In this document: one piece after another, positions 19,891 to 28,301 of the stretch
Layout of the letters: each line of letters opens with the position of its first letter
Position numbering within the stretch: the stretch's first letter is position 1
Assembly: GCF_000716675.1 (NCBI RefSeq)
Contig: NZ_JNXT01000023.1
Span: 1 to 64,000, forward strand
From: Streptomyces alboflavus
Lineage (GTDB): Bacteria; Actinomycetota; Actinomycetes; Streptomycetales; Streptomycetaceae
Direction: 5' to 3'
DNA: 64,000 nucleotides
Made by a program: the position numbers and the translations under genes
The notes under the pieces: generated by a model
Databases searched by the model: none
Told to the model about the DNA's origin: nothing
What the model saw: only the letters and a program-made list of their open reading frames with translations

Positions 19891-21231
19891 GTGCTAGGAG
19901 ACTATCCGATCGAGGGGCGCGGCGCAGCTGAGATCGCGTCGAGCGTAGAGCGCGCGGTGAGCGGCGGCGCGCTGGAGCCGGGTCAATCGCTGCCTCCGAT
20001 GCGGGAGTTGGCGGTGCAGCTGGGCGTCAATCCCAATACGGTCGCGGCCGCCTACCGCACGCTGCGCGAACGCGGTGTGATCGAGACGGCGGGTCGGCGC
20101 GGCAGCCGCGTGCGCAGCAAGCCCGCCACGACGGCCCGCGACTACGTCCGCCTCGACGTGCCGCCCGGCGTGCGCGACGTGGCGAGCGGCAATCCGGACA
20201 CGGCCCTGCTTCCGCCCCTGGCCGGGGCGTTCGCGGCGGCCGCGGCGCAGTCGGACCGCGCTCCCGCGCTGTACGGGGAGGCGCCGGTGCTGCCGGAGTT
20301 CCAGCTCCGTGCGCGTGCGGCGCTGGACGCGGACGGGGTGCCGGACGGGCCGGTCGCCCTCGCGTCCGGGGCCCTTGACGCCATCGAGCGGGTGCTCGCC
20401 GCGCGCCTCAAGATGGGCGACGCGGTGGCCGTGGAGGACCCGGGCTGGGGGAGCGTGCTCGACCTCGTGTCCGGGCTCGGGCTCCGGCAGGTCCCGGTGC
20501 GGGTGGACGACGACGGGCCGCTGCCCGACGACGTGGAGCGGGCGCTGAGGTCCGGCGCGCGGGCCCTGGTCGTCACCAGCCGCGCGCAGAACCCGACGGG
20601 GGCCGTCATCGGCGCCGCACGCGCGCGTGCCGTCCGCGAGGTCCTGGCCGCGCACCAGGACACGCTCGTCGTCGAGGACGACCACGGGCACGGCATCGTC
20701 GACCTGCCGCTGCACACGCTGTCGGGCGCCACGCGCGCGTGGGCCTTCGTCCGCTCCACCGCCAAGGCGTACGGCCCGGACCTGCGGCTCGCCGTGCTCA
20801 CCGGGGACGCGGAGACGGTCGACCGGGTGCAGGGGCGGATCAGTCTGGGCCCCGGGTGGGTCAGCAAGGTGCTCCAGCGGGCCGTGGTGCGCCTCTGGGA
20901 GGACGGGGCGGTGGACGCGCGGGAGGTGGCGGCGGCGTACGGGCGCAGACGTGACGCGCTGATCGACGCGCTCGCCGCGCGCGGGGTCGCGGCGCGCGGC
21001 CGCAGCGGGATGAACGTGTGGGTGCCGGTGCCGGACGAGACCGGCGTGGTCGCGAGCCTGCTGCACGCGGGCTGGATGGTCTCGCCCGGCGCGAGGTACC
21101 GCCTCGACTCGCCTCCCGGGGTGCGGATCACCGTCTCGACGCTGTCCGGCGACGACTTCGAGGCGGTGGCCGAAGCGGTCGCGGCGGCTGTCGGTCCTGT
21201 GCCTGCGCGGAGATACGGGAGATACGGCTGA
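19891..21231 (+). CDS. MocR/PtsJ-type GntR regulator with aminotransferase domain
   Basis: A 446-aa fusion. Residues 1-70 are a GntR winged helix (EIASSVERAVSGGALEPGQSLP, MRELAVQLGVNPNTVAAAYRTLRERGVIET). The rest is a class I aminotransferase fold with FVRSTAKAYGPDLRLAVLTGD, where Lys292 should bind PLP. MocR proteins sense PLP and often control vitamin B6 or amino acid genes. I prefer the GTG at 19891 (VLGDYPIEGR) because the promoter predicts transcription starting there and family members begin this way. The ATG at 19882 would overlap the -10. The divergent gene is a PNPOx-family protein, a likely target along with mocR itself. Confidence 0.92.
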   Translation: MLGDYPIEGRGAAEIASSVERAVSGGALEPGQSLPPMRELAVQLGVNPNTVAAAYRTLRERGVIETAGRRGSRVRSKPATTARDYVRLDVPPGVRDVASGNPDTALLPPLAGAFAAAAAQSDRAPALYGEAPVLPEFQLRARAALDADGVPDGPVALASGALDAIERVLAARLKMGDAVAVEDPGWGSVLDLVSGLGLRQVPVRVDDDGPLPDDVERALRSGARALVVTSRAQNPTGAVIGAARARAVREVLAAHQDTLVVEDDHGHGIVDLPLHTLSGATRAWAFVRSTAKAYGPDLRLAVLTGDAETVDRVQGRISLGPGWVSKVLQRAVVRLWEDGAVDAREVAAAYGRRRDALIDALAARGVAARGRSGMNVWVPVPDETGVVASLLHAGWMVSPGARYRLDSPPGVRITVSTLSGDDFEAVAEAVAAAVGPVPARRYGRYG

Positions 21232-21291
21232 GGGGGCCGCGCGGAGGCCGGGCTGAAGGGGGTCGGGAGGGCGCGGGGGCGCGAGGGTGCG

Positions 21292-22326
21292 TTACGTCCC
21301 CCGGCGAGCCCTCGTCCCCTGGGGCGTGCGAGCCCGTGGCCTCGACTGGGTGAGTGCCGCGCCCGCCAGAATGACCACGGCCCCCACGGGCGTCGTCCAC
21401 GTCAGCGACTCGCCGAGGACCGCGACCCCCGCCGCCGTCGCGATGACCGGCACGAAGTACGTGACCATCTGCGCCGTCGTCGGGCCGACCTCGGCGACGA
21501 TGCCGTACTGGATCAGGAACGCGATGCCCGTGCCGAGCGCGCCGAGGGCGACGATCGCGAGCAGCGGCACCATCGGGAGGTGGGACGGCATGGACGTGAA
21601 CAAGGGGGTCACGACGGCCAGTTCGAGCGTGGCCACGAGCAACTGCGCGCCCGACAGGGAGAGGTTCGAGTGGCCCGAGCCCGCCAGCGTGCGGCGGACG
21701 TAGATCCAGCCGATCGGATAGCTCAGCGAGGCGAGCAGTGCCATCGCCGTGCCGCGCGGCTCCAGGTCGCTGAAGCCCTGCCAGGCGCCGAGCACCGTGA
21801 GCACCCCGACGAAGCCGAGCGCGAGCCCCGCGACCCGGCGCCGCGTCGGGCGGTCCTCGGAGAGCGCCGCGAGCGAGAGGACCATGCCCCACAGCGGCGA
21901 CGTCGCGTTGCAGATCCCCGCGAGCGTCGAGGGGATCGTCAGCTCGGCGTAGGCGAAGAGGGAGAACGGCAGGGCGTTGAGCAGCAGGGCCGCCACCGAC
22001 AGATGGGCCCAGGTGCGCGCGGAGCGCGGCAGCCGCTCGCGCTTGACGACCAGGACCGCCGCGACCACCGCCGTGCCGAAGAAGAGCCGTCCGAAGGTGA
22101 CCTGGAACGGGGCGTACCCGTCCGTGCCGACCTTGATCAGGAGAAAGCTGAAGCCCCAGATGAGGGACAGGACGGCGAAGCGGATGCGCCAGTCCAGGGC
22201 ACGGCGCCCGGCGGACTCCCTGGATGTGGTGGACACGGCGTGTGTGCCGGGCGTGGTGCGTGGGTCCGACGGGGTGGTCGGCTCGGGGACGGACGTCGGC
22301 ACGGAAGGGGCCGCGGAGGTGCTCAT
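21292..22326 (-). CDS. EamA/DMT family exporter (third)
   Basis: A 344-aa membrane protein with a Ser/Thr/Pro-rich cytoplasmic N-tail of about 45 residues, then ten hydrophobic segments: RFAVLSLIWGFSFLLIKVG, VTFGRLFFGTAVVAAVLVV, FSLFAYAELTIPSTLAGICNATSPLWGMVLSL, then LLASLSYPIGWIYVRRTLAG and YFVPVIATAAGVAVLGESLTW. Typical DMT exporter of unknown substrate. The start ATG follows AAGGTGG. It is divergent from a LysR gene with a 74-bp gap, the usual arrangement of a LysR regulator and the exporter it controls. Confidence 0.9.
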   Translation of the reverse strand: MSTSAAPSVPTSVPEPTTPSDPRTTPGTHAVSTTSRESAGRRALDWRIRFAVLSLIWGFSFLLIKVGTDGYAPFQVTFGRLFFGTAVVAAVLVVKRERLPRSARTWAHLSVAALLLNALPFSLFAYAELTIPSTLAGICNATSPLWGMVLSLAALSEDRPTRRRVAGLALGFVGVLTVLGAWQGFSDLEPRGTAMALLASLSYPIGWIYVRRTLAGSGHSNLSLSGAQLLVATLELAVVTPLFTSMPSHLPMVPLLAIVALGALGTGIAFLIQYGIVAEVGPTTAQMVTYFVPVIATAAGVAVLGESLTWTTPVGAVVILAGAALTQSRPRARTPQGTRARRGT

Positions 22327-22359
22327 GAACGCCACCTTCGGGCATCCGACGTCTTAGTA

Positions 22360-22400
22360 CAAGCGAGATTTCTTGCCCGGTATCGCGTAGCATCGCTTAC
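22360..22400 (+). promoter_or_regulatory. LysR/EamA divergent control region
   Basis: CAAG-N8-CTTG (22360-22375) and AAGCGA...TCGCTT (22361-22366 with 22393-22398) are inverted repeats in the 74-bp gap. TAGCAT (22388-22393) lies 7 nt before the LysR ATG and would be the -10 of a leaderless transcript. LysR regulators usually bind such sites to repress themselves and activate the divergent gene. Confidence 0.5.
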
Positions 22401-23303
22401 ATGTTGAACCTGGAGCGCCTGCGGACCCTCGACGCCCTCGCCCGGCACGGATCGGTGAGCGGCGCCGCGGCGGGCCTGCACGTCACCACGTCCGCCGTCT
22501 CCCAGCAGATGACCAAGCTGGAGCGGGAGGTGGGCCAGCAGCTGCTCGCGAAGAACGGCCGCGGCGTGCGCCTCACCGACGCCGGACGGCTGCTCGCCGA
22601 GCACGCGGCGCGCATCCTCTCCCAGGTCGAGCTGGCCCAGTCGGACCTGGAGCGGCAGCGCGGCCAGGTGGTCGGCGAGCTGCGCATCTCCGCGTTCCCG
22701 ACGGCGATGCGCGGACTCCTTCCTGCCGCGCTGTCGTCCCTGCGCGTGCGCCACCCCGGCCTGCGCGTCGGCGCCCAGGAGCTTGAGCCGCAGCAGGGGG
22801 TCAACGGCGTGGTGCGCGGCGACCTGGACCTGGCGGTGGTCCTGGACTGGTACAACAAGCCGCTGCCGGTGCCGGACGGCCTGATGAAGGCGCCCCTCAT
22901 CGACGACCCGGCGGACGTCGCGATGCCCGTCGCCCACCCGATGGCCGACCGCGCCGAGGTGGACCTGGAGGACTTCGCTGACGACGAGTGGATCACGTGG
23001 GCGGAGGGCGAGTTCTGCCACGAGTGGCTGATGTTCACGCTCCGCGCGAAGGGCTTCGAGCCGCGCATCGGGCACCGCGCGGAGGAGCACCACACCCAGC
23101 TCGCGCTGGTCGCCGCGGGGCTCGGGGTGTGCGTGGCGCCGCGGCTCGGCCGTGACCCGATGCCGGCGGGCGTGCGCACGGTTCCGGTGCGGCACCGGGT
23201 GCGGCGGCATGTGTACGTGGTGTGGCGCGCCGACGCCGACCGGCGGCCGTCGATCCGGGCGGCGGTGGAGGCGCTGCGGGTGGCGGGGGCTGGGCTGGGG
23301 TGA
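22401..23303 (+). CDS. LysR family transcriptional regulator
   Basis: A 300-aa LTTR. The winged HTH is at residues 1-60 (LNLERLRTLDALARHGSVSGAAAGLHVTTSAVSQQMTKLE split over two helices), followed by the linker helix and a periplasmic-binding-like effector domain (ELRISAFPTAMRGLLPAAL, PEDV-type LIDDPADVAMPVAHPMADR). It is of the type that pairs with EamA exporters in Streptomyces. The ATG lacks an RBS. The divergent EamA gene is the probable target. Effector unknown. Confidence 0.93.
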   Translation: MLNLERLRTLDALARHGSVSGAAAGLHVTTSAVSQQMTKLEREVGQQLLAKNGRGVRLTDAGRLLAEHAARILSQVELAQSDLERQRGQVVGELRISAFPTAMRGLLPAALSSLRVRHPGLRVGAQELEPQQGVNGVVRGDLDLAVVLDWYNKPLPVPDGLMKAPLIDDPADVAMPVAHPMADRAEVDLEDFADDEWITWAEGEFCHEWLMFTLRAKGFEPRIGHRAEEHHTQLALVAAGLGVCVAPRLGRDPMPAGVRTVPVRHRVRRHVYVVWRADADRRPSIRAAVEALRVAGAGLG

Positions 23304-23354
23304 GGGGGCTTCGGGCGGCTGGGTGGGGGTGCTCGGGGCGGCCCGGGTCGGCGC

Positions 23355-23822
23355 CTAGAGCCGCGCCAGCTTCCGGAAGTCCCACGAGGCGATCGCGTCC
23401 GGCGTGAGCCGGAGCCACGCGTGCCGACCGTCGTGCACCATCTCCTCCATACCGAAGTTCTTGCGGGCGAACAGCCTCTCCGGCAGGTCGAGTTCGGGGC
23501 GCGGCTCCCCGGTGCGCGGCACCTCGCCGATGACCTCCGCCGTGCCGGTCAGCTCCACGCCGCGCAGCTCCCCGTACTGCTCACCGGCGTCGACGACCAC
23601 GGCGACGCGCGGATCGCGGCGCAGCTCGGCCCAGCGCTTGCTGCGCGTGACCGAGTACAGCCACAGGGAAGTGCCGTCCCACGCGAACCACAGCGCGCTG
23701 ACGTGCGGGGCGCCGTCGGCGGACACCGTCGCGATGCGGCAGGTGCGTTCGGCGGCGAGGAAGGCGTCCACCTCGTCCGGCGTCATCATGATCCGGCGAC
23801 CGCGCCGCTGTGTGGTGGCCAT
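23355..23822 (-). CDS. Pyridoxamine 5'-phosphate oxidase family protein, F420/FMN-type
   Basis: A 155-aa split-barrel domain: MTPDEVDAFLAAERTCRIATVS, DGAPHVSALWFAWDGTSLWLYS, RSKRWAELRRDPRVAVVVDAG and RGVELTGTAEVIGE. This is the compact flavin/F420-dependent oxidoreductase-like branch of the PNPOx clan (Rv1155-like). Such proteins bind F420 or FMN and reduce small molecules in mycobacteria. The specific role here is unknown. The ATG follows GGGAGGA by 6 nt, while the longer frame to 24026 has no support. Convergent with the LysR gene. Confidence 0.9.
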   Translation of the reverse strand: MATTQRRGRRIMMTPDEVDAFLAAERTCRIATVSADGAPHVSALWFAWDGTSLWLYSVTRSKRWAELRRDPRVAVVVDAGEQYGELRGVELTGTAEVIGEVPRTGEPRPELDLPERLFARKNFGMEEMVHDGRHAWLRLTPDAIASWDFRKLARL

Positions 23823-24010
23823 GCGTCGTCCTCCCGTTGCGTAGTCGGCGTCCCCGTGCACAACTGACTGAGCGTCAGAGAAGCATGAGGCGTCTTCCTT
23901 CGTGACGCAATGCCGGTTAGCCTCCCGCGGACCGCGATCTCCGCCCACGGGGCACCGGGCCCCGCAGGCGCGCCGCACCGGTCGGCCCGTGGTCCGCGAC
24001 AGGGGGAAGC

Positions 24011-24655
24011 ATGCCGTCGTACGCACAGCTCAAGGAGATCGTCGACCCCGCGCACACCGTCCTGATGACCGTCGAGTGCCAACAGGGCGTCGTCGGGACC
24101 GACAGCGCGCTGCCCGAACTCGCCAAGGAGGCCCGCTCGTCCGGCGCGCTCGGCAACGTCGCCCGGCTCGTGCACGCCGCCCACACCGGCGGCGTCCAGG
24201 TCGTGCACGCCGTCGCCGAGCGCCGCCCCGACGGACGCGGCGCGAACCGCAACGCGCGGCTGTTCCGCGCCGCCGAACGGCTGCCCGTGCAGCAGCTGTC
24301 CGGCACGACGGCCGTGCGAATCGCGCCGCCGATCGAGGTCGCGGAGGAGGACTTCGTCGTACGCCGCCTGCACGGCCTGTCGCCGATCGCGGGCACCGAC
24401 GTCGACGCGCTGCTGCGCAACCTGGGCTGCCGCACCCTGGTCGTGACCGGCGTCTCGGCCAACGTGGCGATACCGAACGCCGTCTTCGACGCGGTGAACC
24501 TCGGCTACACCGCCGTCGTGCCCGCCGACGCCATCGCGGGCGTCCCCGCCGAGTACACACCCGCCGTCGTCCAGAACACCCTCGCCCTGGTCGCCACCGT
24601 CACCACGACGGATGAGCTCCTGGGCGCATGGCAGGGGCCGCGTCGCTCCGGGTGA
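24011..24655 (+). CDS. Isochorismatase-fold protein with degenerate catalytic triad
   Basis: A 214-aa cysteine-hydrolase-superfamily protein: VLMTVECQQGVVG, FVVRRLHGLSPIAGTDVDALLRNLG and TLVVTGVSANVAIPNAVFDAVNLGYTAVV align with the isochorismatase core. The usual Asp-Lys-Cys triad is not kept. Glu22 replaces Asp, Arg118 or Arg119 stands for Lys, and Ala153 is in the nucleophile Cys position. It may therefore be a binding protein or use other chemistry. The RBS AGGGGGAAG precedes the ATG. A truncated Rieske gene lies just beyond its stop, on the other strand. Confidence 0.85.
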   Translation: MPSYAQLKEIVDPAHTVLMTVECQQGVVGTDSALPELAKEARSSGALGNVARLVHAAHTGGVQVVHAVAERRPDGRGANRNARLFRAAERLPVQQLSGTTAVRIAPPIEVAEEDFVVRRLHGLSPIAGTDVDALLRNLGCRTLVVTGVSANVAIPNAVFDAVNLGYTAVVPADAIAGVPAEYTPAVVQNTLALVATVTTTDELLGAWQGPRRSG

Positions 24656-24670
24656 GTCCCCGGAGCGATT

Positions 24671-25006
24671 GAAGATCTTGCCGCCGCCCACGGGAATGTC
24701 CGCCGTCCTGGCGAGCACGGCACCGCCGCCCCCGCCTCCCTCTTCCTTCTCCGAGGCCTCACCGGCGGGCTCCTCCGACGAGCTCTTGTCGTCGTCCGAG
24801 CCGCAGGCGACGAGCGCGGCGGCCAGGCCCGCGGCACCCACCGCGGCGACGACGGTGCGACGGGTGGGGCTCGGGGATCCGGCGGGGTTCGGTGAGGTGC
24901 TCAGGCAGAGGCCTGAAGGGCGTGCGGGGAGGGGGGTGGTGGGGCTGTCCGCCGTCGGCAGGAGCGGCGCGGCGGTCTCGGCCCTGTCTTCCCTGGAAGC
25001 AGTCAT
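24671..25006 (-). pseudogene. Truncated Rieske (2Fe-2S) lipoprotein gene, N-terminal part only
   Basis: The frame starts MTASREDRAETAAP and carries a twin-arginine lipoprotein signal (TRRTVVAAVGAAGLAAALVACGS), a Ser/Glu/Gly linker and then VLARTADIPVGGGKIF. This is the start of the small Streptomyces Rieske lipoprotein. After KIF the expected domain (CTHQGC and CHGS cluster motifs) is missing. The frame instead continues as antisense of the neighbouring gene. About 80 C-terminal residues are lost, with the junction at about 24671, 16 bp from the neighbour's stop. A deletion is the likely cause, and the product cannot bind a cluster. Confidence 0.75.
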
Positions 25007-25038
25007 GCCGGATGGTACGGACGGCGGCGCCGGGTTGT

Positions 25039-27426
25039 TCAGGCGTTCAAGGACTTTTTCAGGAAGTCGAGCTCCAGATTCAGCAGATTGGCCGCAACGT
25101 CCTCCCGCGCCACCAGATGGCTCGCTCCGGGCAGCGGCAGGACCGTGTGCGGTCGCCCCGCCGCGAGCAGCGCCGACGACAGGCGCAGCGTGTGCACCGG
25201 CAGGACGTTGTCGTCGGACAGGCCGTGGACCAGCATCAGCGGACGCGACAGGCGGTGCGCGTGCGCCACCAGGGAGCAGCGTTCGTAGTGCGCGGGCTGT
25301 ACGTCGGGGTGCCCGAGGAAGCGCTCCTTCCAGTGGGTGTCGTAGAGCCGCAGGTCCGAGGGCGCGGCCCCGGCCACCGCCGCGTGGAACACGTCAGGAC
25401 GGTGCAGCACCGCGCCCGCCGCGAGATACCCGCCGAAGGACCAGCCACGGATGCCCACCCGCTTCAGGTCGAGGTCGGGAACCAGCTCGGCCGCGGCCCG
25501 CACCGCGTCCACCTGGTCGTCGAGCACGGGCGTCAACTGATCGCCGTACACCTCGTGTTCCCAGGCCCGCCCGCGCCCCGGCGTGCCCCGCCCGTCCGCG
25601 ACGAGCACCGCGAAGCCCTGCTCGGCGAACCACTGGGCGACGACCGTCCACCAGCCGCGCGCGTGCACCACGAGCTGCAGGGAGGGACCCGCGTACGGAC
25701 ACAGCAGGACCGGCAGCCTCCCGGAGCCCTGCTCGTGCCACGACGGCAGGAACAGCATGCCGCGCACCGCGCGCTCGCCGAGGGTGAGGTGACGGGGCTT
25801 CGGGTTCACGACGGGCTCTTCGGAGAGCACGGCTATCCGCCCCACAGGGCGCCCGCCGCGCAGCACCGTCACCGTGTGCCCGTCCGGGGTCCTGCTGTCG
25901 AGGACCACGGTGTCCCCGCCGACGGCGGCCGTGTGCACGCCCCGACCCTGACTGAGGCGCACCGGCGCGGCGGTGCGGACCGGGCCGTCCGGCTCACCGC
26001 CCGCGGAGAACGACCAGACGTGCGTCTCCGTGGGCTCCTCCGACGCCGTCAGCCACACCCGGTCGCCCGTGGTGGCGAGCACGCTGCGCACCTGCAGCCC
26101 TGGAGGCGTCTGCGTGCTGCCCGCGCACAGGCCCGCCGTGTCGGGGTCGACGAGCCGGTGCAGCACCGGCGTGCCGTCGGCGAGGCGGGCCGGGGTGCCC
26201 GGAACGAGGTCCAGCCACGGACTCTCGTGCTGCTGGTCGACGAGGCGGCACTCGCCGCTCTCCGGGTCGACCTCCAGGACGCACGCCGTGCGCTGGTCAC
26301 GGGTCTGGAGGGTGACGAGGGGACCGTGCGCGTCCCAGGAGACCCGGGGGACGTAGTCGAAGGCGGTGTCCGTCCACGCGGGCTCCGCGTCGTCCCGCGC
26401 GGGCGCCGAGGTGTGCGGGGTGTGCGGGGTATGTGAGGTGTGCGAGATCTGTGAGGTGTGCGAGATGCGTGAGGCGTGCGAGATGCGTGAGGCGTGCGAG
26501 GCCTGCTCCGGTGCCTTCGTCGGCGTGCGGACGGCGACGCGCGAGCCGTCCGTCCGCAGGAGGTGCAGGGTCGTCTCCGCGTTGTCGGTGCCCGCCGCCG
26601 GGTACGGCACCGAGCGCGGCGGCCGCTCCGGGCGCTCCGGGTCGGAGAGCCACCAGCGCTGTACGCGTGCGGTGTCCACGCGGGCGACCAGCAGGGCGTC
26701 GCCGTCCGGCGACCACCAGAACGCCCGGTGCCTGTCCATGGATTCGGCGGCGACATGATCCGCGAGGCCGTACGTCACCTCCTCGCCCTCCGGCTCGGCC
26801 AGGGCCCGGTCGCCCGTGCCGTCCGCGCCCACCACGCGCATCGCGCCCCGGCTGACGTACGCGATGAGCGAGCCGTCGGGCGAGGGGCGCGGGTCGACCA
26901 CGGGGCCCGGGGTCCCGATCCGGCGCGGCGCGCCGCCGTCCGTGCGGACCGTCCACAGGGCGCCCGACACCGCGAAGGCGACTACGCGCGCGTAGGTGTC
27001 GGTGGCGAAGGACACCACTCCCTGGGATGCCTCCCGCGCGCGTTCCCTGCGCACGCGTTCGGCCTCGGGCACCGGCCCTGAGGCGCCGAGCGCGAGCGGA
27101 TCCGCGAGCATGCGCTCCGCCCCGGACACGGCCTCACCCCCGGACTCGCCCGCACCCCGGGACCCGTCCTCGCCCCCGGACCCGCCCGCACCCCGGGACC
27201 CGTCCTCGCCCCCGGACCCGCCCGCACCGCCGGACCCGCCCTCGCCCTCTTCCCCCGCCTCCGCCCCGACTTCGTACAGCCAGAGCCTGCTGACCGGGTC
27301 GTCGCCCGCCGTCGAGCGCACGAACAGCACACGCGCGCCGTCCCGCGACACGGTGAAACCGCGGGGCACGCCGAACGCGTAGCGGTGGGTGCGGGCGAAC
27401 TGGGTGGGGAGGTCGGGGGAGTTCAT
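25039..27426 (-). CDS. Prolyl oligopeptidase family serine peptidase (S9B/DPP IV-like)
   Basis: A 795-aa cytoplasmic peptidase. The N-terminal beta-propeller (about residues 1-560) has DPP IV-like segments (RMLADPLAL, AFWWSPDGDALLVARVD). The C-terminal alpha/beta hydrolase carries the triad Ser663 (RGWSFGGYLAAGA), Asp738 (HGLSDDNV) and His770 (GASHLVA). It should release N-terminal X-Pro dipeptides or cleave short peptides. Two low-complexity insertions are unusual: a Gly/Ser/Glu/Asp 12-residue repeat near residues 60-100 and a Ser-His-Ala/Thr repeat near 305-340. Both lie in propeller loops. The ATG has no RBS, and TACAGT lies 6 nt upstream, pointing to leaderless expression. Confidence 0.93.
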   Translation of the reverse strand: MNSPDLPTQFARTHRYAFGVPRGFTVSRDGARVLFVRSTAGDDPVSRLWLYEVGAEAGEEGEGGSGGAGGSGGEDGSRGAGGSGGEDGSRGAGESGGEAVSGAERMLADPLALGASGPVPEAERVRRERAREASQGVVSFATDTYARVVAFAVSGALWTVRTDGGAPRRIGTPGPVVDPRPSPDGSLIAYVSRGAMRVVGADGTGDRALAEPEGEEVTYGLADHVAAESMDRHRAFWWSPDGDALLVARVDTARVQRWWLSDPERPERPPRSVPYPAAGTDNAETTLHLLRTDGSRVAVRTPTKAPEQASHASRISHASRISHTSQISHTSHTPHTPHTSAPARDDAEPAWTDTAFDYVPRVSWDAHGPLVTLQTRDQRTACVLEVDPESGECRLVDQQHESPWLDLVPGTPARLADGTPVLHRLVDPDTAGLCAGSTQTPPGLQVRSVLATTGDRVWLTASEEPTETHVWSFSAGGEPDGPVRTAAPVRLSQGRGVHTAAVGGDTVVLDSRTPDGHTVTVLRGGRPVGRIAVLSEEPVVNPKPRHLTLGERAVRGMLFLPSWHEQGSGRLPVLLCPYAGPSLQLVVHARGWWTVVAQWFAEQGFAVLVADGRGTPGRGRAWEHEVYGDQLTPVLDDQVDAVRAAAELVPDLDLKRVGIRGWSFGGYLAAGAVLHRPDVFHAAVAGAAPSDLRLYDTHWKERFLGHPDVQPAHYERCSLVAHAHRLSRPLMLVHGLSDDNVLPVHTLRLSSALLAAGRPHTVLPLPGASHLVAREDVAANLLNLELDFLKKSLNA
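26411..26500. repeat. Intragenic 9-bp tandem repeat in the S9 peptidase gene
   Basis: Ten 9-bp units alternate between GTGTGCGAG-like and ATGCGTGAG-like forms, giving an 18-bp higher-order unit at the right end. On the coding strand they encode repeated Ser-His-Ala/Thr-Ser-Arg-Ile steps. The period is a multiple of three, so copy number can change without a frameshift. Confidence 0.85.
27137..27244. repeat. Intragenic 36-bp tandem repeat in the S9 peptidase gene
   Basis: Three 36-bp units (27137-27172, 27173-27208, 27209-27244) start CCCCCGGAC and differ by one to a few bases. They encode a 12-residue Gly/Ser/Glu/Asp/Arg unit in the peptidase N-terminal region. The repeat is in frame and looks polymorphic. 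Confidence 0.9.
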
Positions 27427-27432
27427 GGGGTG

Positions 27433-27518
27433 ACTGTAGGCACCACGGGGGCGCTTCGGCAGGGGGTGGGCGAGGGCTCCGGGGGAGCCGCGGGAGGGGC
27501 GGACCTCGGCAGTAACCT
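27433..27518. promoter_or_regulatory. Divergent leaderless promoters of S9 peptidase and HipA-type kinase
   Basis: The 98-bp gap holds TACAGT on the minus strand (27433-27438), 6 nt before the peptidase ATG, and TAACCT on the plus strand (27513-27518), 6 nt before the kinase ATG. Neither gene has an RBS. Transcription would start at or next to both start codons. Confidence 0.5.
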
Positions 27519-27524
27519 GGGGCG

Positions 27525-28301
27525 ATGCTCACCGAAGTCACCGCCGTCCGGTACGTCACGCCGCTGCGCGAGGGCGGATCGCTGCCCGGGCTCGTCGAGA
27601 CCGACGACGGCCGCGGCGCCCACGCGACGTACGTCATGAAGTTCACGGGCGCGGGCCAGGGCCGCAAGACGCTCGTCGCCGAGGTGATCTGCGGGCGCCT
27701 CGCCGACCGCCTCGGGCTGCGCGTCCCCGGGCTCGCGGGCATCCGGCTCGACCCGGTCCTCGGCCTCGGCGAACCGGATCAGGAGGTGCAGCAGCTCCTG
27801 AAGTCGAGCGGCGGCCTGAACCTGGGCATGGACTACCTGCCGGGAGCCCTCGGCTTCGACCCGCTGGCCTTCGAGGTGGACCCGCTGGAGGCCGGGCGCG
27901 TGATCTGGTTCGACGCGCTGATCAACAACGTGGACCGCTCCTGGCGCAATCCGAACCTCCTGGTGTGGCACGGCGACGTCTGGCTCATCGACCACGGCGC
28001 GAGCATGATCTGGCACCACAACTGGCCGACCGCAGCGGCCGCGGCCGGCAAGCCGTACGACGCCACGGACCACGTCCTCGCCCGGTACGCCCCCGACCTC
28101 GCCGCGGCCGCCGCCGACCTGGCCCCCCGGGTCACCGCGGACCTGCTCGCCGAGGTGACCGCCGACGTCCCCGACGCGTGGCTCACCGACGAGGCGGGCT
28201 TCGACACGCCCGACGAGGTGCGGCGCGCGTACGCCGAGACGCTGCTCCCGCGCGCGGAGAGCATCCACGAACGCATCACCCTGGAAGGCGCCGCGAAGTG
28301 A
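27525..28301 (+). CDS. HipA-like kinase family protein
   Basis: A 258-aa small member of the HipA kinase superfamily. Lys39 in YVMKF and Glu53 in LVAEVICGRLADRLGLRVP match the ATP-anchoring Lys and helix Glu. Asp137 and Asn142 in NNVDRSWRN match the catalytic Asp and Asn five residues later. Asp156 in WLIDHGAS matches the metal-binding Asp. It lacks the N-terminal HipA subdomain and has no HipB partner. Instead the next gene, a DUF3037 protein, overlaps by 4 bp. HipA kinases phosphorylate proteins such as glutamyl-tRNA synthetase. The substrate here is unknown. Confidence 0.85.
   Translation: MLTEVTAVRYVTPLREGGSLPGLVETDDGRGAHATYVMKFTGAGQGRKTLVAEVICGRLADRLGLRVPGLAGIRLDPVLGLGEPDQEVQQLLKSSGGLNLGMDYLPGALGFDPLAFEVDPLEAGRVIWFDALINNVDRSWRNPNLLVWHGDVWLIDHGASMIWHHNWPTAAAAAGKPYDATDHVLARYAPDLAAAAADLAPRVTADLLAEVTADVPDAWLTDEAGFDTPDEVRRAYAETLLPRAESIHERITLEGAAK

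Noticed and set aside
25039..27426. CRISPR-like array from the short repeats in the S9 peptidase gene
   Set aside because: Units are 9 and 36 bp, directly abutting with no spacers, and keep the reading frame.
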